Shown here: positions 10,418-17,653 of the stretch, one piece after another
Numbering within the stretch: the first letter of the stretch is position 1
Layout: every line of letters begins with the position of its first letter
Assembly: GCA_018401645.1 (NCBI GenBank)
Contig: JAGYKK010000016.1
Coordinates: forward strand, 1 to 64,000
Direction of reading: 5' to 3'
Source of the DNA: Mycobacterium sp.
Lineage (GTDB): Bacteria > Actinomycetota > Actinomycetes > Mycobacteriales > Mycobacteriaceae
DNA: 64,000 nucleotides
Translations under genes and position numbers: made by a program
The notes under the pieces: generated by a model
What the model was told of the DNA's origin: nothing
The model's input: the letters and a program-made list of their open reading frames with translations, nothing else
The model's database searches: none

Positions 10418-10577
10418 ATCTCACCCTTCTTTTGGGCAGGCGAAGGCCACAACAAAGTCCGGGGGTGATGCCCCCGGCAGCTTTTTGACGAGCCCCCGAT
10501 ACTGCGATGAACGACCATCAGAGACGGCCGCGATTGATAACTCAATTCTACCGACCGGGTCCGACAAGCGCACTAAA
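10418..10577 (-). promoter_or_regulatory. Promoter and structured 5' leader of vWA paralogue 1
   Basis: On the minus strand, TTTAGTGCGCTTGTC (10563-10577) and a -10 TAGAAT (10545-10550) precede an untranslated leader of about 120 nt. The leader holds a GC-rich hairpin (CCGGGGG / CCCCCGG around 10470-10490). The same promoter words, spacing and hairpin recur before the paralogue at 46304-46464, so the block is conserved beyond what a simple promoter needs. It could be a cis-regulatory RNA. The rest of 10418-10850 holds the divergent promoter and no other gene. Confidence 0.55.
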
Positions 10578-10641
10578 AAACGGTATCGAATTTCAGCGGA
10601 GTTCGCGCAAAATCATCGGTGGCCCTCTAGCGCTCGGCTGA

Positions 10642-10685
10642 ATCGATCTCGAGACTTGTCGGCATCGATCTCAAGACTTGTCGGT
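10642..10685. repeat. Tandem 22-bp direct repeat upstream of the protease cassette
   Basis: Two adjacent copies of ATCGATCTC(G/A)AGACTTGTCG differ at only two positions. They end about 10 bp before a TATACT box, so they are placed like a pair of activator or repressor sites for the + strand operon starting at 10851. Confidence 0.6.
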
Positions 10686-10694
10686 TCTATCGGA

Positions 10695-10700
10695 TATACT
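10695..10700 (+). promoter_or_regulatory. Likely -10 box (TATACT) for the protease cassette
   Basis: TATACT is a near-consensus mycobacterial SigA -10 element. It is 151 bp upstream of ATG 10851 and next to the tandem repeats. No convincing -35 hexamer at 17 bp is visible. Confidence 0.45.
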
Positions 10701-10850
10701 CGGCTCAGCTTCACGAGACACCGTCGCCAAGCTCCGACTTGACGGTGCACCAACCCCACGCTCGTGGGTGGTTCGGATGACGAAGCGGCCTGCACCACCC
10801 GGTGCCGGCAAGAGCGCCTCCCCAACGAGGCGTAATGGCTAGGGGAATTG

Positions 10851-11291
10851 ATGTCTGAAATTCGGTGGGACTTGACGGGTACCGACAAGCGTTGCGAGAA
10901 ATATGCACCCGGGCACTGGGTGCACTGGATTCATCACAAGAAGTCGATACTCGAACCCAGCATCGGTCTTCCGGTGCAGGTCATCGCCGACGACGGTGGG
11001 CTGTTCACGCTGCGGGGCCCGGATCTGCTGCTACAACGGTGGAATCACCGGCCGGAATTGGTGCAGGCCGCCCTGCAGCGGTCACGGGGATCGGCGGTTT
11101 GGATTCCGCACTGGAGGCTGCTGGTGGTCAGCACCGGCGACCGGATCAACGGCGCCGGCAATGTTTTCCACCTCGGCCCGCTCGACACCATCACAGCGTG
11201 CGCGGGTGTCGGCAACGTCGCGTCCCAGCGCTCTCAGCCTGATACGAGTCGCAGTGATTCGCCACATGAGACCTCGGAAGGGGCCCAGTGA
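10851..11291 (+). CDS. Protein of unknown function, first gene of the SDH-protease cassette
   Basis: A 146-residue protein starting MSEIRWDLTG at ATG 10851 with an AGGGGAA ribosome site. It is rich in Trp and His (HWVHWIHHKKS, VWIPHWRLLVV) with a beta-rich middle and a disordered Ser/Thr tail. No signal peptide or membrane segment is present. Its stop codon overlaps the start of a 38-residue ORF (TGATG at 11289-11293). It is followed within 175 bp by the SDH-type protease, suggesting one operon. Family not recognised. Confidence 0.7.
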   Translation: MSEIRWDLTGTDKRCEKYAPGHWVHWIHHKKSILEPSIGLPVQVIADDGGLFTLRGPDLLLQRWNHRPELVQAALQRSRGSAVWIPHWRLLVVSTGDRINGAGNVFHLGPLDTITACAGVGNVASQRSQPDTSRSDSPHETSEGAQ

Positions 11292-11407
11292 TGTCAGAGG
11301 TCGATGTCATAGTCGAAACGGGGAGGAGTCGGCGAGCGCTCGCGGGGTGCGCTTGTTGCGGGAGGTACATCGGTGATTGTTCAGCAATACATTCGGGGGT
11401 TATGTGA
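11291..11407 (+). CDS. 38-residue Cys-rich peptide
   Basis: A very short ORF translationally coupled to the gene before it (TGATG overlap). It encodes MSEVDVIVETGRSRR followed by GCACCGRYIGDCS, so four Cys fall within about eleven residues, spaced like a small zinc knuckle. Coupling and Cys clustering argue that it is real. Against it, there is no independent ribosome site and I know of no homologue. Confidence 0.4.
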   Translation: MSEVDVIVETGRSRRALAGCACCGRYIGDCSAIHSGVM

Positions 11408-11463
11408 GTCAGGACGGTTGGGGCAACGTCATTTCAGCAGCGGACAGTCGGGGAGGACGGTCG

Positions 11464-12453
11464 ATGAGTGCAGCGGTAGCCGAAGGTGCGGTTCGCAGGA
11501 ACGGCTCACGGTCACGGGCGAGGGGCGCCGATTCGAGTTCGGTCGGCGAGCCGTCGGCAGGCCAGCGAGCGGTGGTCATCGTCGGGCTTCTGCAATTCGC
11601 ACCCGGAGCAGGTTTGCGGGGCCGGGAGTTCACCACGATAGAACAGGCGCTGAAGGCTGCGGCGTTGCCGGGGAAGACCCAGACCACCGTTGATCTGTGG
11701 CTGGACTCGCCGGTCGGCTCGGCACGTGGTGCCTACAAGATCGCCTTGCTGTTGAGGAGCATCGCCTGCCGTGTCCGCGTGGTGATCCCGGACTATGCGA
11801 AGTCGGCGGCGACATTGCTCAGCCTGGTCGCCGACGAGATCTACATGGGCCCCGCCGCGGAACTGGGCCCGTTGGACGTGCAATTGGATTACGAGAAGAG
11901 CCCCGGGATGAGGGTGTCGGCGCTCGATCGCATCGGCAATCTGAACCAGATCACCGAAGCTGCGCGCGAGATCGTGCTCGGCTTGGGTGGGGAAGTGCGC
12001 TACAAGACCCGGTTGGGTCGCGCCGAGACGGTGTCGGTCATGGCTGATCTGGCCTCCAGCCTTCTCAAGCCGTTGGTGTCGCAGGTGGATCCCACGATCC
12101 TTCAGCAAGCGAATCGGATGTTGAAGGAGGCGGCGGGCTACGGCAAGCGGCTGATGCTGACCCGGGAAGACTGCCCGCGCGACCTGGCGATGAGCCTGCC
12201 CGAGCAGCTCACGAAGGATTACCCGACGCATGGCTACGCAATCTCCCTTGATGAGGCGGTGGAGCTCGGGCTTCCCGTCAAGCCCATCGCGGAGTACGAG
12301 TTCTTCGAGCAGGTGATTGCCTGCTACGACGAGAACCAGGCAAGTGGCACGGACGTCATCGGAGTCCTGAACGTGATCGAGATCGCGGATGACGCTGTCG
12401 CAGCTGAGACGCCGGAGCCGGCGGCGCCGAAGAGGAAGAAGAAATCCGCGTGA
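11464..12453 (+). CDS. SDH-type Clp-fold serine protease
   Basis: About 329 residues from ATG 11464, which has a GGGAGGA site 6 nt upstream; longer starts have none. After a disordered N-terminus of about 35 residues comes a ClpP/crotonase-like fold with the serine dehydrogenase proteinase (SppA-related) pattern: TTVDLWLDSPVGSARGAYKI, then YAKSAATLLSLVADEIYMG with the probable nucleophile Ser near residue 113, and AELGPLDVQLDY. No transmembrane segment is seen, so it is probably cytosolic or peripheral. A Lys-rich tail (PKRKKKSA) ends the protein. The coupled small genes around it suggest partners or substrates. Confidence 0.85.
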   Translation: MSAAVAEGAVRRNGSRSRARGADSSSVGEPSAGQRAVVIVGLLQFAPGAGLRGREFTTIEQALKAAALPGKTQTTVDLWLDSPVGSARGAYKIALLLRSIACRVRVVIPDYAKSAATLLSLVADEIYMGPAAELGPLDVQLDYEKSPGMRVSALDRIGNLNQITEAAREIVLGLGGEVRYKTRLGRAETVSVMADLASSLLKPLVSQVDPTILQQANRMLKEAAGYGKRLMLTREDCPRDLAMSLPEQLTKDYPTHGYAISLDEAVELGLPVKPIAEYEFFEQVIACYDENQASGTDVIGVLNVIEIADDAVAAETPEPAAPKRKKKSA

Positions 12454-12467
12454 CGGGGCGACAAGGC

Positions 12468-12614
12468 ATGAGCCAGGACGAGATTGAGGCCCGGAAGAAA
12501 GAGGCTGAACGCGGTTGGCTGGCTGACCCCCCACCCACGACGCCCGAATCGCTGCCTGCCCACCACATCGACAAGTGGCGCCGGATGTACAGCCAGTTGC
12601 CGCCCAGGAAATGA
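12468..12614 (+). CDS. 48-residue small protein, last gene of the protease cassette
   Basis: ATG 12468 lies 14 nt after the protease stop. The product starts MSQDEIEARKKEAERGWLAD, then has a Pro/Thr-rich turn and a short basic C-terminus (KWRRMYSQLPPRK). It looks like a helical small protein with normal GC3 usage. Close spacing suggests co-transcription. Function unknown. Confidence 0.55.
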   Translation: MSQDEIEARKKEAERGWLADPPPTTPESLPAHHIDKWRRMYSQLPPRK

Positions 12615-12760
12615 CATGCTGTCTCGTCGCAGGATTCATTACCGCCCACAGCAAGAAATTGCCAAAGGAACAAGCCGCCGCGGTCGACCTATATGAGTAA
12701 GCCTGTGCCCCGTCGCATCCGGCGCACGATTTTCCTCGAGGGCTGAGGTACCGGAGTTAG

Positions 12761-12788
12761 AACTTGATATCGCCGGTGATATCAAGTT
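12761..12788. repeat. GATATC palindrome family, copy 2
   Basis: A 28-bp palindrome, AACTTGATATCGCC joined to GGTGATATCAAGTT, with 13 of 14 positions paired. It lies 84 bp upstream of the start of the CDGP-like gene and after the protease cassette. The tail is not conserved here. Confidence 0.75.
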
Positions 12789-12871
12789 TCGACGCCATTC
12801 CCTGTCAGACCCTGCCGCTAACGTCGTAGGTGGGGGTCCCGGGGGTGAGGCCACCGACAGGGGGAAACACA

Positions 12872-13198
12872 ATGAAGAACCACGCCACCAGGCCGCAATC
12901 AGATTCTGCCGGATGGGGTTTGGCGAACAAGATCCGCGCGATCATCGCCGTCGCTTTCACGGCAGCCCTGACCGTCGCCGGATTGGTATGTGCGCCAGCA
13001 GCAACGGCGGCGCCCGGGCAGTGTTGGAACAGTCCGTTTGGCGGTTTCTGCGACGAGTTGCCGGCCGCCGACGGCAGTTTCATGCATTGCGAGCAGGTCG
13101 GATTTGGTTCGTCGTTGTACCGGAACTGCTATCAGGCGTGCCTGGACGATGCCGGCCGGCTGTACCCGACGGACTACCAGTTCGACACACCCTGTTAG
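12872..13198 (+). CDS. Secreted Cys-rich CDGP-like protein
   Basis: The start at ATG 12872 (MKNHATRPQSD) leads to a hydrophobic signal core (IIAVAFTAALTVAGLVC) and a cleavage-like ATAAPG. The mature part is about 60 residues with six Cys (QCWNSPFGGFCDELPAADGS ... HCEQV ... NCYQACLDD ... DTPC), resembling the mycobacterial CDGP-type exported proteins; function unknown. It follows palindrome copy 2. Confidence 0.75.
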   Translation: MKNHATRPQSDSAGWGLANKIRAIIAVAFTAALTVAGLVCAPAATAAPGQCWNSPFGGFCDELPAADGSFMHCEQVGFGSSLYRNCYQACLDDAGRLYPTDYQFDTPC

Positions 13199-13237
13199 GG
13201 ATGGACCAAGTTGTACAAGATGGAGAGGGAAGCACAG

Positions 13238-14239
13238 ATGGGGAGCAAAGAAATGAGCTATTACGACATCATCGGTGACGTTCACGGCAGCGCGACAAAG
13301 CTCGAGGCGCTGCTGGGCGAACTCGGGTACCGCCAAGACGGATCGGGGGTCTACCGCCACCCGGACCGCACGGCGGTGTTCGTCGGCGATCTCATCGACC
13401 GCGGCACACAACAGCTCGAGGTGCTGCAGTTGGTCAAGCCGATGGTCGACGCCGGCAGCGCGCAGATCGTGATGGGAAACCACGAGTTCAACGCCATCTG
13501 TTGGGCTACCGAGGATCCGGAAACGGGGAAGCCGCTGCGGGAGCACTCGGAGAACAAAAGGAATCAACACAAGGATTTCCTCAAGCTGACCGACGAGGAT
13601 CAGGCGTACTACGTCGAATGGTTCAAGACCCTGCCGCTGTGGCTCGACCTCGGGGGCATCCGGGTGATTCACGCCTGCTGGCACGAGGCCTCGATGAAGG
13701 TTGTCCGCGATATAACCGGATCGGACCGGCTGTCGACCGTCGAGCATTTCGCCGAGGCAAACACTCCCGGCACGACGTTGAACGACGCGATTGAGGTGCT
13801 GCTGAAAGGACCGGAAATCTCGCTGGTCGACCATGGCATGGTCCCGTACTACGACTTCGAATCGGGTAAGGACCGCACGGACGCCCGCGTCCGGTGGTGG
13901 GACCACGACGCGGCCACACTGCCTGCGTTGGCCGAACTTCGCGCCGCCAAGCTCGAAAACCGCGATCCCTACCCCCACTTCGAGCCCCGCCCGGTCGATG
14001 CTGCGCACCTGGACTACGTCTACAAGGCGAGGGTCCCGCTGTTTTACGGCCACTACTGGCGTGAGTGGGAGTCCCAAAGGGATGAGTGGACTACCTACAC
14101 CGCGTGCGTCGACTTCAGCGGGGGGACCGGAACCATGGTCGCCTACCGCTGGAGCGGTGAGCCGGAGATCCACTGGGAGAACTACATTCCGCACGACCCG
14201 CGGGTCGTCGCACGCATTCCGTCGGACGAGACGGACTGA
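13238..14239 (+). CDS. Calcineurin-like metallophosphatase (PrpE/ApaH-like)
   Basis: About 333 residues with the metallophosphatase signature in order: DIIGDVHG (about residue 10), FVGDLIDRG, VMGNHEFNAI, and later a conserved His in RVIHACWHE and in YGHYW. These supply the two-metal site. The closest groups I know are the PrpE/ApaH-type Ser/Thr or bis-nucleosyl tetraphosphatases, so the substrate could be a nucleotide or a phosphoprotein. ATG 13238 has a GAGAGGGA ribosome site and ATG 13253 has GGGAG; I chose 13238. Palindrome copy 3 follows. Confidence 0.85.
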   Translation: MGSKEMSYYDIIGDVHGSATKLEALLGELGYRQDGSGVYRHPDRTAVFVGDLIDRGTQQLEVLQLVKPMVDAGSAQIVMGNHEFNAICWATEDPETGKPLREHSENKRNQHKDFLKLTDEDQAYYVEWFKTLPLWLDLGGIRVIHACWHEASMKVVRDITGSDRLSTVEHFAEANTPGTTLNDAIEVLLKGPEISLVDHGMVPYYDFESGKDRTDARVRWWDHDAATLPALAELRAAKLENRDPYPHFEPRPVDAAHLDYVYKARVPLFYGHYWREWESQRDEWTTYTACVDFSGGTGTMVAYRWSGEPEIHWENYIPHDPRVVARIPSDETD

Positions 14240-14268
14240 CCACAGCGGGTCCGACGTGGGGACCCAAC

Positions 14269-14296
14269 AACGTGATATCGCCGGTGATATCAAGTT
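14269..14296. repeat. GATATC palindrome family, copy 3, with conserved tail
   Basis: GTGATATCGCC / GGTGATATCAAGTT palindrome, followed on the + strand by GGAACGACGTAGTGGT (14299-14314). That tail matches the one after copies 4 and 5. It lies 120 bp before the lipoprotein gene. Confidence 0.75.
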
Positions 14297-14359
14297 GTGG
14301 AACGACGTAGTGGTTCGTAGTGGCGCTGCCGGGCCTTGCCGAACTCGAGGCATGCAAGC

Positions 14360-14388
14360 GCTAGCACTGTGTAACCATCAGAGAATCA
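14360..14388 (+). promoter_or_regulatory. Promoter-like element shared with the vapB upstream region
   Basis: GCTAGCACTGTGTAACC followed by ATCAGAGAATCA matches 24 of 29 bases of the sequence at 14897-14925 before the vapB-like gene. The shared block suggests a common operator or promoter. It sits 28 bp before the lipoprotein start. Confidence 0.45.
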
Positions 14389-14416
14389 CCCTTGACGTCT
14401 ACCCCGAGGAACACCG

Positions 14417-14818
14417 ATGAAGCTCGCGCTCGCTGCACTACTCACCGCTGCCGCCGTCACTGCGTGCGGGGCGGAAACCGCGACGAAGATTCCCGCTGCC
14501 AAGGACCTGATCGGTACCTGGTCGCAGAACGGCGCCGGGTACGAGGAGGGCAAGCCCGTCACGTGGAAGGATCAGACGCTGGTGGTTGAGGCGGCTGAGG
14601 GGCAGGGTTTCGTCGGCTTCAAGGAGTATGAAAACGAGGGCGAGGATCCCCAGAAAGAGATCGTCAACGGAGCCGTCGGGTTCGACGGCGACATTCGGAT
14701 TGTCGACGAGGACGGATTCTTCGTCGGCCGTCTGGTCGAAGGAAAAATCCTGGGTCAATACGTCGGAGCCGTGAAGGGCGAATCCCAGGTCCTCAACGTC
14801 GAACTGGTCCGTAAGTAG
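14417..14818 (+). CDS. Small lipoprotein of unknown function
   Basis: A 133-residue protein with a lipoprotein signal peptide: MKLALAALLTAAAVTACGAE, lipobox VTAC, lipidated Cys at residue 17. The mature part is a beta-rich domain of about 110 residues with many acidic residues and no Cys, perhaps lipocalin-like. It would be anchored to the outer face of the plasma membrane. Single gene; family not recognised. Confidence 0.75.
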   Translation: MKLALAALLTAAAVTACGAETATKIPAAKDLIGTWSQNGAGYEEGKPVTWKDQTLVVEAAEGQGFVGFKEYENEGEDPQKEIVNGAVGFDGDIRIVDEDGFFVGRLVEGKILGQYVGAVKGESQVLNVELVRK

Positions 14819-14883
14819 GGGGACTCGATCGTGTGCTGACCGCCAACTCGACGGGATCTGAGGGCCACCGGACGCCATCGATT

Positions 14884-14925
14884 GTGTTAGCTTCACGCTA
14901 GCACTGCGCAAGCATCGGAGTATCA
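14884..14925 (+). promoter_or_regulatory. VapB-type operator and promoter
   Basis: An inverted repeat GTGTTAGC (14884-14891) / GCTAGCAC (14897-14904) overlaps the start of the block shared with 14360-14388. A TATCAT -10-like box at 14921-14926 follows just before ATG 14933. This is the arrangement expected of an autoregulated toxin-antitoxin operator. Confidence 0.5.
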
Positions 14926-14932
14926 TGGCCGC

Positions 14933-15148
14933 ATGCGAACCCTCTATCTCCGCAATGTCCCGGATGAGGTGCTGGACCGCCTCGAAAAACTGGCGCGGGA
15001 CTCGAAGATGTCGGTGACCGCCGTTGCTATCCGTGAACTCGACGCCGCAACCCGTCGCGTCGACAATGCCGCGTTGGTTGCGACACTGCCGGATCTGCGC
15101 GTCCCCGCGGCGTCGATCGTGCAGTCGGTACACGCCGATCGGACATGA
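14933..15148 (+). CDS. VapB-like antitoxin (ribbon-helix-helix)
   Basis: 71 residues. The N-terminal RHH pattern (MRTLYLRNVPDEVLDRLEKL) binds DNA, and a short C-terminal tail would wrap the toxin. It overlaps the following PIN-domain gene by 4 nt (ATGA), the standard VapBC layout. The downstream toxin is truncated, so this antitoxin may be an orphan retained for regulation. Confidence 0.8.
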   Translation: MRTLYLRNVPDEVLDRLEKLARDSKMSVTAVAIRELDAATRRVDNAALVATLPDLRVPAASIVQSVHADRT

Positions 15149-15348
15149 TCGTCCTCGACGCGTCGGCAGCCGTCCAGGCATTGCTCAATGACGGACAGGC
15201 GCGCGTTCTCGTCGCGGCAGAGTCATTGCACGCACCCCATCTCGTCGATGCCGAGGTCCTCAGTGCACTGCGCCGATTGGTCGGTGCCGGGACGCTGACC
15301 GCTGACTCGTCACTGCGGATGCCCGATTGGGCGGCGCACCGGGGCTGA
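15145..15348 (+). pseudogene. Truncated VapC (PIN-domain) toxin remnant
   Basis: 67 residues, about half the normal VapC length of 125-140. The first acidic catalytic residue (MIVLDASAAVQALL) and the second conserved acidic region (HLVDAEVLSALRRLV) are present. The reading then ends in unrelated DSSLRMPDWAAHRG. The later Asp residues of the PIN active site are missing, so nuclease activity is unlikely. Confidence 0.75.
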
Positions 15349-15411
15349 GGTGCGCCGTTACTATCCTCCCCTAACCCGCCGCGCCGGGCCTCACCGGACG
15401 GCAAGCGCCGC

Positions 15412-15780
15412 TCAGTCGGCCGCCGCCCACTGCTTGGCGTCCTCAATCTGGTCGAGGCTGAACACGGCCACCTCGCCGGGAATCATCCAGGCCAGCGCGT
15501 GGAGGCTGCGGATCATCCACGTCGTGTCGGTGACCACGGCGGTCCGTTTGAACGCACGCAGATGCGGGAGGGTGCCCAAGCCCATCTTGAGGTCAGCGAA
15601 TAGCGCGCCGGGACCGAAACCCTCGTAGTCGGCTCCGATGACCTCAATGAAGCGGATGTCGTCGGAGTCCAGCATCCGGTCCAAGATGGGTTTGAACTGG
15701 TGAAAATCATCGGCGGTGACCCGACCCGACACCCGGATGCCGGTAACGCCGGCGGGCACGTCCAACAATTCTTCGATCAT
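15412..15780 (-). CDS. SpoIIAA-like (STAS-type) protein
   Basis: A 122-residue cytosolic protein starting MIEELLDVPAGVTGIRVSG at ATG 15780. The sequence pattern (TADDFHQFKPILDRML, ALFADLKMGLGTLPHLRAF, RTAVVTDTTWM) fits the SpoIIAA-like/DUF3478 family with an alpha/beta STAS fold. Members are thought to bind lipids or partner proteins. Single gene, convergent with the truncated vapC. Confidence 0.8.
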   Translation of the reverse strand: MIEELLDVPAGVTGIRVSGRVTADDFHQFKPILDRMLDSDDIRFIEVIGADYEGFGPGALFADLKMGLGTLPHLRAFKRTAVVTDTTWMIRSLHALAWMIPGEVAVFSLDQIEDAKQWAAAD

Positions 15781-15870
15781 CACGACCTCCGTTCCCAGTG
15801 TCGACGTTAGGCCGGAATCTCGGGCACCGCCAGGGTCAGGCGCGCGTCGATGCCTCCCTATAGTCGACCG

Positions 15871-16803
15871 ATGGCACCCCAACGGCCCACCACCTCCGAG
15901 CCACCCGCCATCGCGGGCGTGCGGCGCTCCTTCGTCGTCGCGCGAGGGGTGCGGTTCCACGTCACCGAGGCCGGGCCGGCCGACGGCAGACCGGTGATCG
16001 CGCTGCACGGCTGGCCCCAACACCACTGGGTCTACCGGGATTTGTTGGCCGATCCGCCCGAGGGGCTGCGGACCTGGGCTGGATTCTGGAAGGTGACACG
16101 TTCTGGGCCGCCGCCGCATCGCTGGGCCAAAGACGACGTGGCCGCTGTGCTGCATGGTCCACGCCTTGTGGTCGGCGACGATCCTGTCGTGCTGCTGGTC
16201 GGCCATGACTGGGGCGGCTTCGTCGGCTACCGGATGCTGCTGGCCGCGCCTGCGCGCTTCGACGGTTACCTGGTGTGCAACATGGCCCACCCGTGGCAGA
16301 GTCCGCGCACCACGCTGCCGCACTTCTGGCGGTTACTGGCGTATCAGCCCTTCGTGGCGAGCGCCGGGGTGGCCCTGCATCGGCGCACCCCGTATCTGAA
16401 GCGCATGATCTTCGCCGCCGGCCCCAAGCAGCACCGCATCGAGCCCGCCGCGGCCCGGATCTATGCCGATCGGTTTCGTGATCCGGTGTGCGCCCGGGCG
16501 GCCACCGACACCTACCGAACCTTCCTGCTGCGCGAATTGCCCTCCGCGGTCAAACATCCCGAGCAGCGTCGCACGACGATCCCGATCCGCGCACTGTTCG
16601 GTATGCACGACTTCGCCGTGCATCCCTCGCTGGCCTCGCCGCGGACCGCCATGGCCGATGACTACACCTTCGAGGCGGTCGACGCCGGACACTTCGTCAT
16701 CGACGAGCGGCCCGACCTGGTGCGGGCACGGTTGATAGCGCTGGCGCAGTCCACGGGCTCCCGGGGCGGTTCCGCGGCCGACGGCGCTGAGGTCCTTGAT
16801 TAG
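15871..16803 (+). CDS. Alpha/beta hydrolase (epoxide hydrolase / dehalogenase-like), local frame slip
   Basis: ATG 15871 begins MAPQRPTTSE. The fold shows the oxyanion motif ALHGWPQHHWVYRDLL, nucleophile elbow VGHDWGGFVG (Asp nucleophile, as in epoxide hydrolases and haloalkane dehalogenases), and a C-terminal His in VDAGHFVIDERPD. Between about 16065 and 16115 the translation (WAGFWKVTRSG) does not fit the family; the usual APDLPGYG-type segment seems scrambled by two compensating indels. Substrate unknown. Confidence 0.8.
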   Translation: MAPQRPTTSEPPAIAGVRRSFVVARGVRFHVTEAGPADGRPVIALHGWPQHHWVYRDLLADPPEGLRTWAGFWKVTRSGPPPHRWAKDDVAAVLHGPRLVVGDDPVVLLVGHDWGGFVGYRMLLAAPARFDGYLVCNMAHPWQSPRTTLPHFWRLLAYQPFVASAGVALHRRTPYLKRMIFAAGPKQHRIEPAAARIYADRFRDPVCARAATDTYRTFLLRELPSAVKHPEQRRTTIPIRALFGMHDFAVHPSLASPRTAMADDYTFEAVDAGHFVIDERPDLVRARLIALAQSTGSRGGSAADGAEVLD

Positions 16804-16804
16804 G

Positions 16805-17320
16805 TCAGAGTTTTGCGAGTGTGGCGGCGATGTCCTGGGTGAGCAGGTAAAGGTCCAGGTTGGTCGAGTCCTCGGCATCGAACGGGTCGAACCCGAACCG
16901 CTGCCACCAACTGAAAGCTGCCGGGTTGAGAGCAGTGACCACGACAGCTCGACATGCTGCTTTGAGGTCCAGCTCGACTGCTGTCGCCAGGATGTGTTTA
17001 ACCATTTGGGTGCCCAGCCCAAGGCCGGTCACGCCGGTGTCGGTGGCGAGCCGACCGACGAGGAGCGCGGGAATCTGCGCTGGGGCGCCCTTCGCCAATC
17101 GTGTAGGACATGCTGACTGATCCACCGACGTCACCGACAACGACGCGTAGCAGGCGACCCGGTAGGTGGCGTCGGCGATCACCCATACCGCTGCGGTATT
17201 GCCGCGCCGGTTTTGGCCGGCGTAGCGGCGTAGCCAATTGTCCAGGGATAGTTCGCCCGACGTGAATTCGTCGCGCCGATGTCTCTCCGGGTCGAGCAGG
17301 GTCGGCCGGTGGAACTGCAC
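16805..17320 (-). CDS. GNAT acetyltransferase toxin (TacT-like)
   Basis: A 171-residue GNAT-fold protein. The acetyl-CoA loop region (VGRLATDTGVTGLGLGTQMV) and a C-terminal Tyr/Trp-rich segment (AFSWWQRFGFDPF) match TacT/AtaT-type toxins, which acetylate aminoacyl-tRNA. It lies immediately after a DUF1778 antitoxin gene (1-nt gap), which supports the assignment. The gene looks complete. Confidence 0.85.
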   Translation of the reverse strand: MQFHRPTLLDPERHRRDEFTSGELSLDNWLRRYAGQNRRGNTAAVWVIADATYRVACYASLSVTSVDQSACPTRLAKGAPAQIPALLVGRLATDTGVTGLGLGTQMVKHILATAVELDLKAACRAVVVTALNPAAFSWWQRFGFDPFDAEDSTNLDLYLLTQDIAATLAKL

Positions 17321-17321
17321 T

Positions 17322-17600
17322 TCAGTCGAACCAGGTGAACTTCGCTGGCCGCTTCAACGTGGCCGCCAGTCGCTCGTTGACCCGTGCCGGATGGTGGAGT
17401 GCTTCGGCGAACACGGCCGCCGCGTTGGGAGACAGGTGGATGGCCTGCCGCTCGGCGAGCACGTTATCGGCGGCTTGGCTGGCGGCCTGCAGGACAAACG
17501 CCGACACGCTCAGGTGCGACTCGGCGGCAGCCTCCTCCAGTCGCCGCTTGGAGCTTGCATCGACGCGCAGCTGCAGCCGATCGTCTTTCATTGAAGTCAT
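17322..17600 (-). CDS. DUF1778 (TacA-like) antitoxin
   Basis: 92 residues from ATG 17600. The N-terminal ribbon-helix-helix (DDRLQLRVDASSKRRLEEAA, SVSAFVLQAA) binds DNA, and a C-terminal region (ARVNERLAATLKRPAKFTW) probably binds the toxin. It is upstream of and nearly contiguous with the GNAT toxin gene. An inverted repeat at the start codon suggests autoregulation. Confidence 0.85.
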   Translation of the reverse strand: MTSMKDDRLQLRVDASSKRRLEEAAAESHLSVSAFVLQAASQAADNVLAERQAIHLSPNAAAVFAEALHHPARVNERLAATLKRPAKFTWFD

Positions 17601-17619
17601 GTACTTACAATGGCAGTAC
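17601..17619 (-). promoter_or_regulatory. Probable TacA operator
   Basis: GTACT (17601-17605) and AGTAC (17615-17619) form an inverted repeat directly upstream of the antitoxin start, the usual position for toxin-antitoxin autoregulation. Confidence 0.45.
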
Positions 17620-17653
17620 GCAGATGTTCCGTCAAGCGGTGATCGGGGGGATG

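Noticed and set aside
12899-14353. A 480-codon minus-strand open frame across the CDGP-like and metallophosphatase genes
   Set aside because: Both plus-strand genes have recognisable domains; the antisense frame has none and spans an intergenic palindrome.
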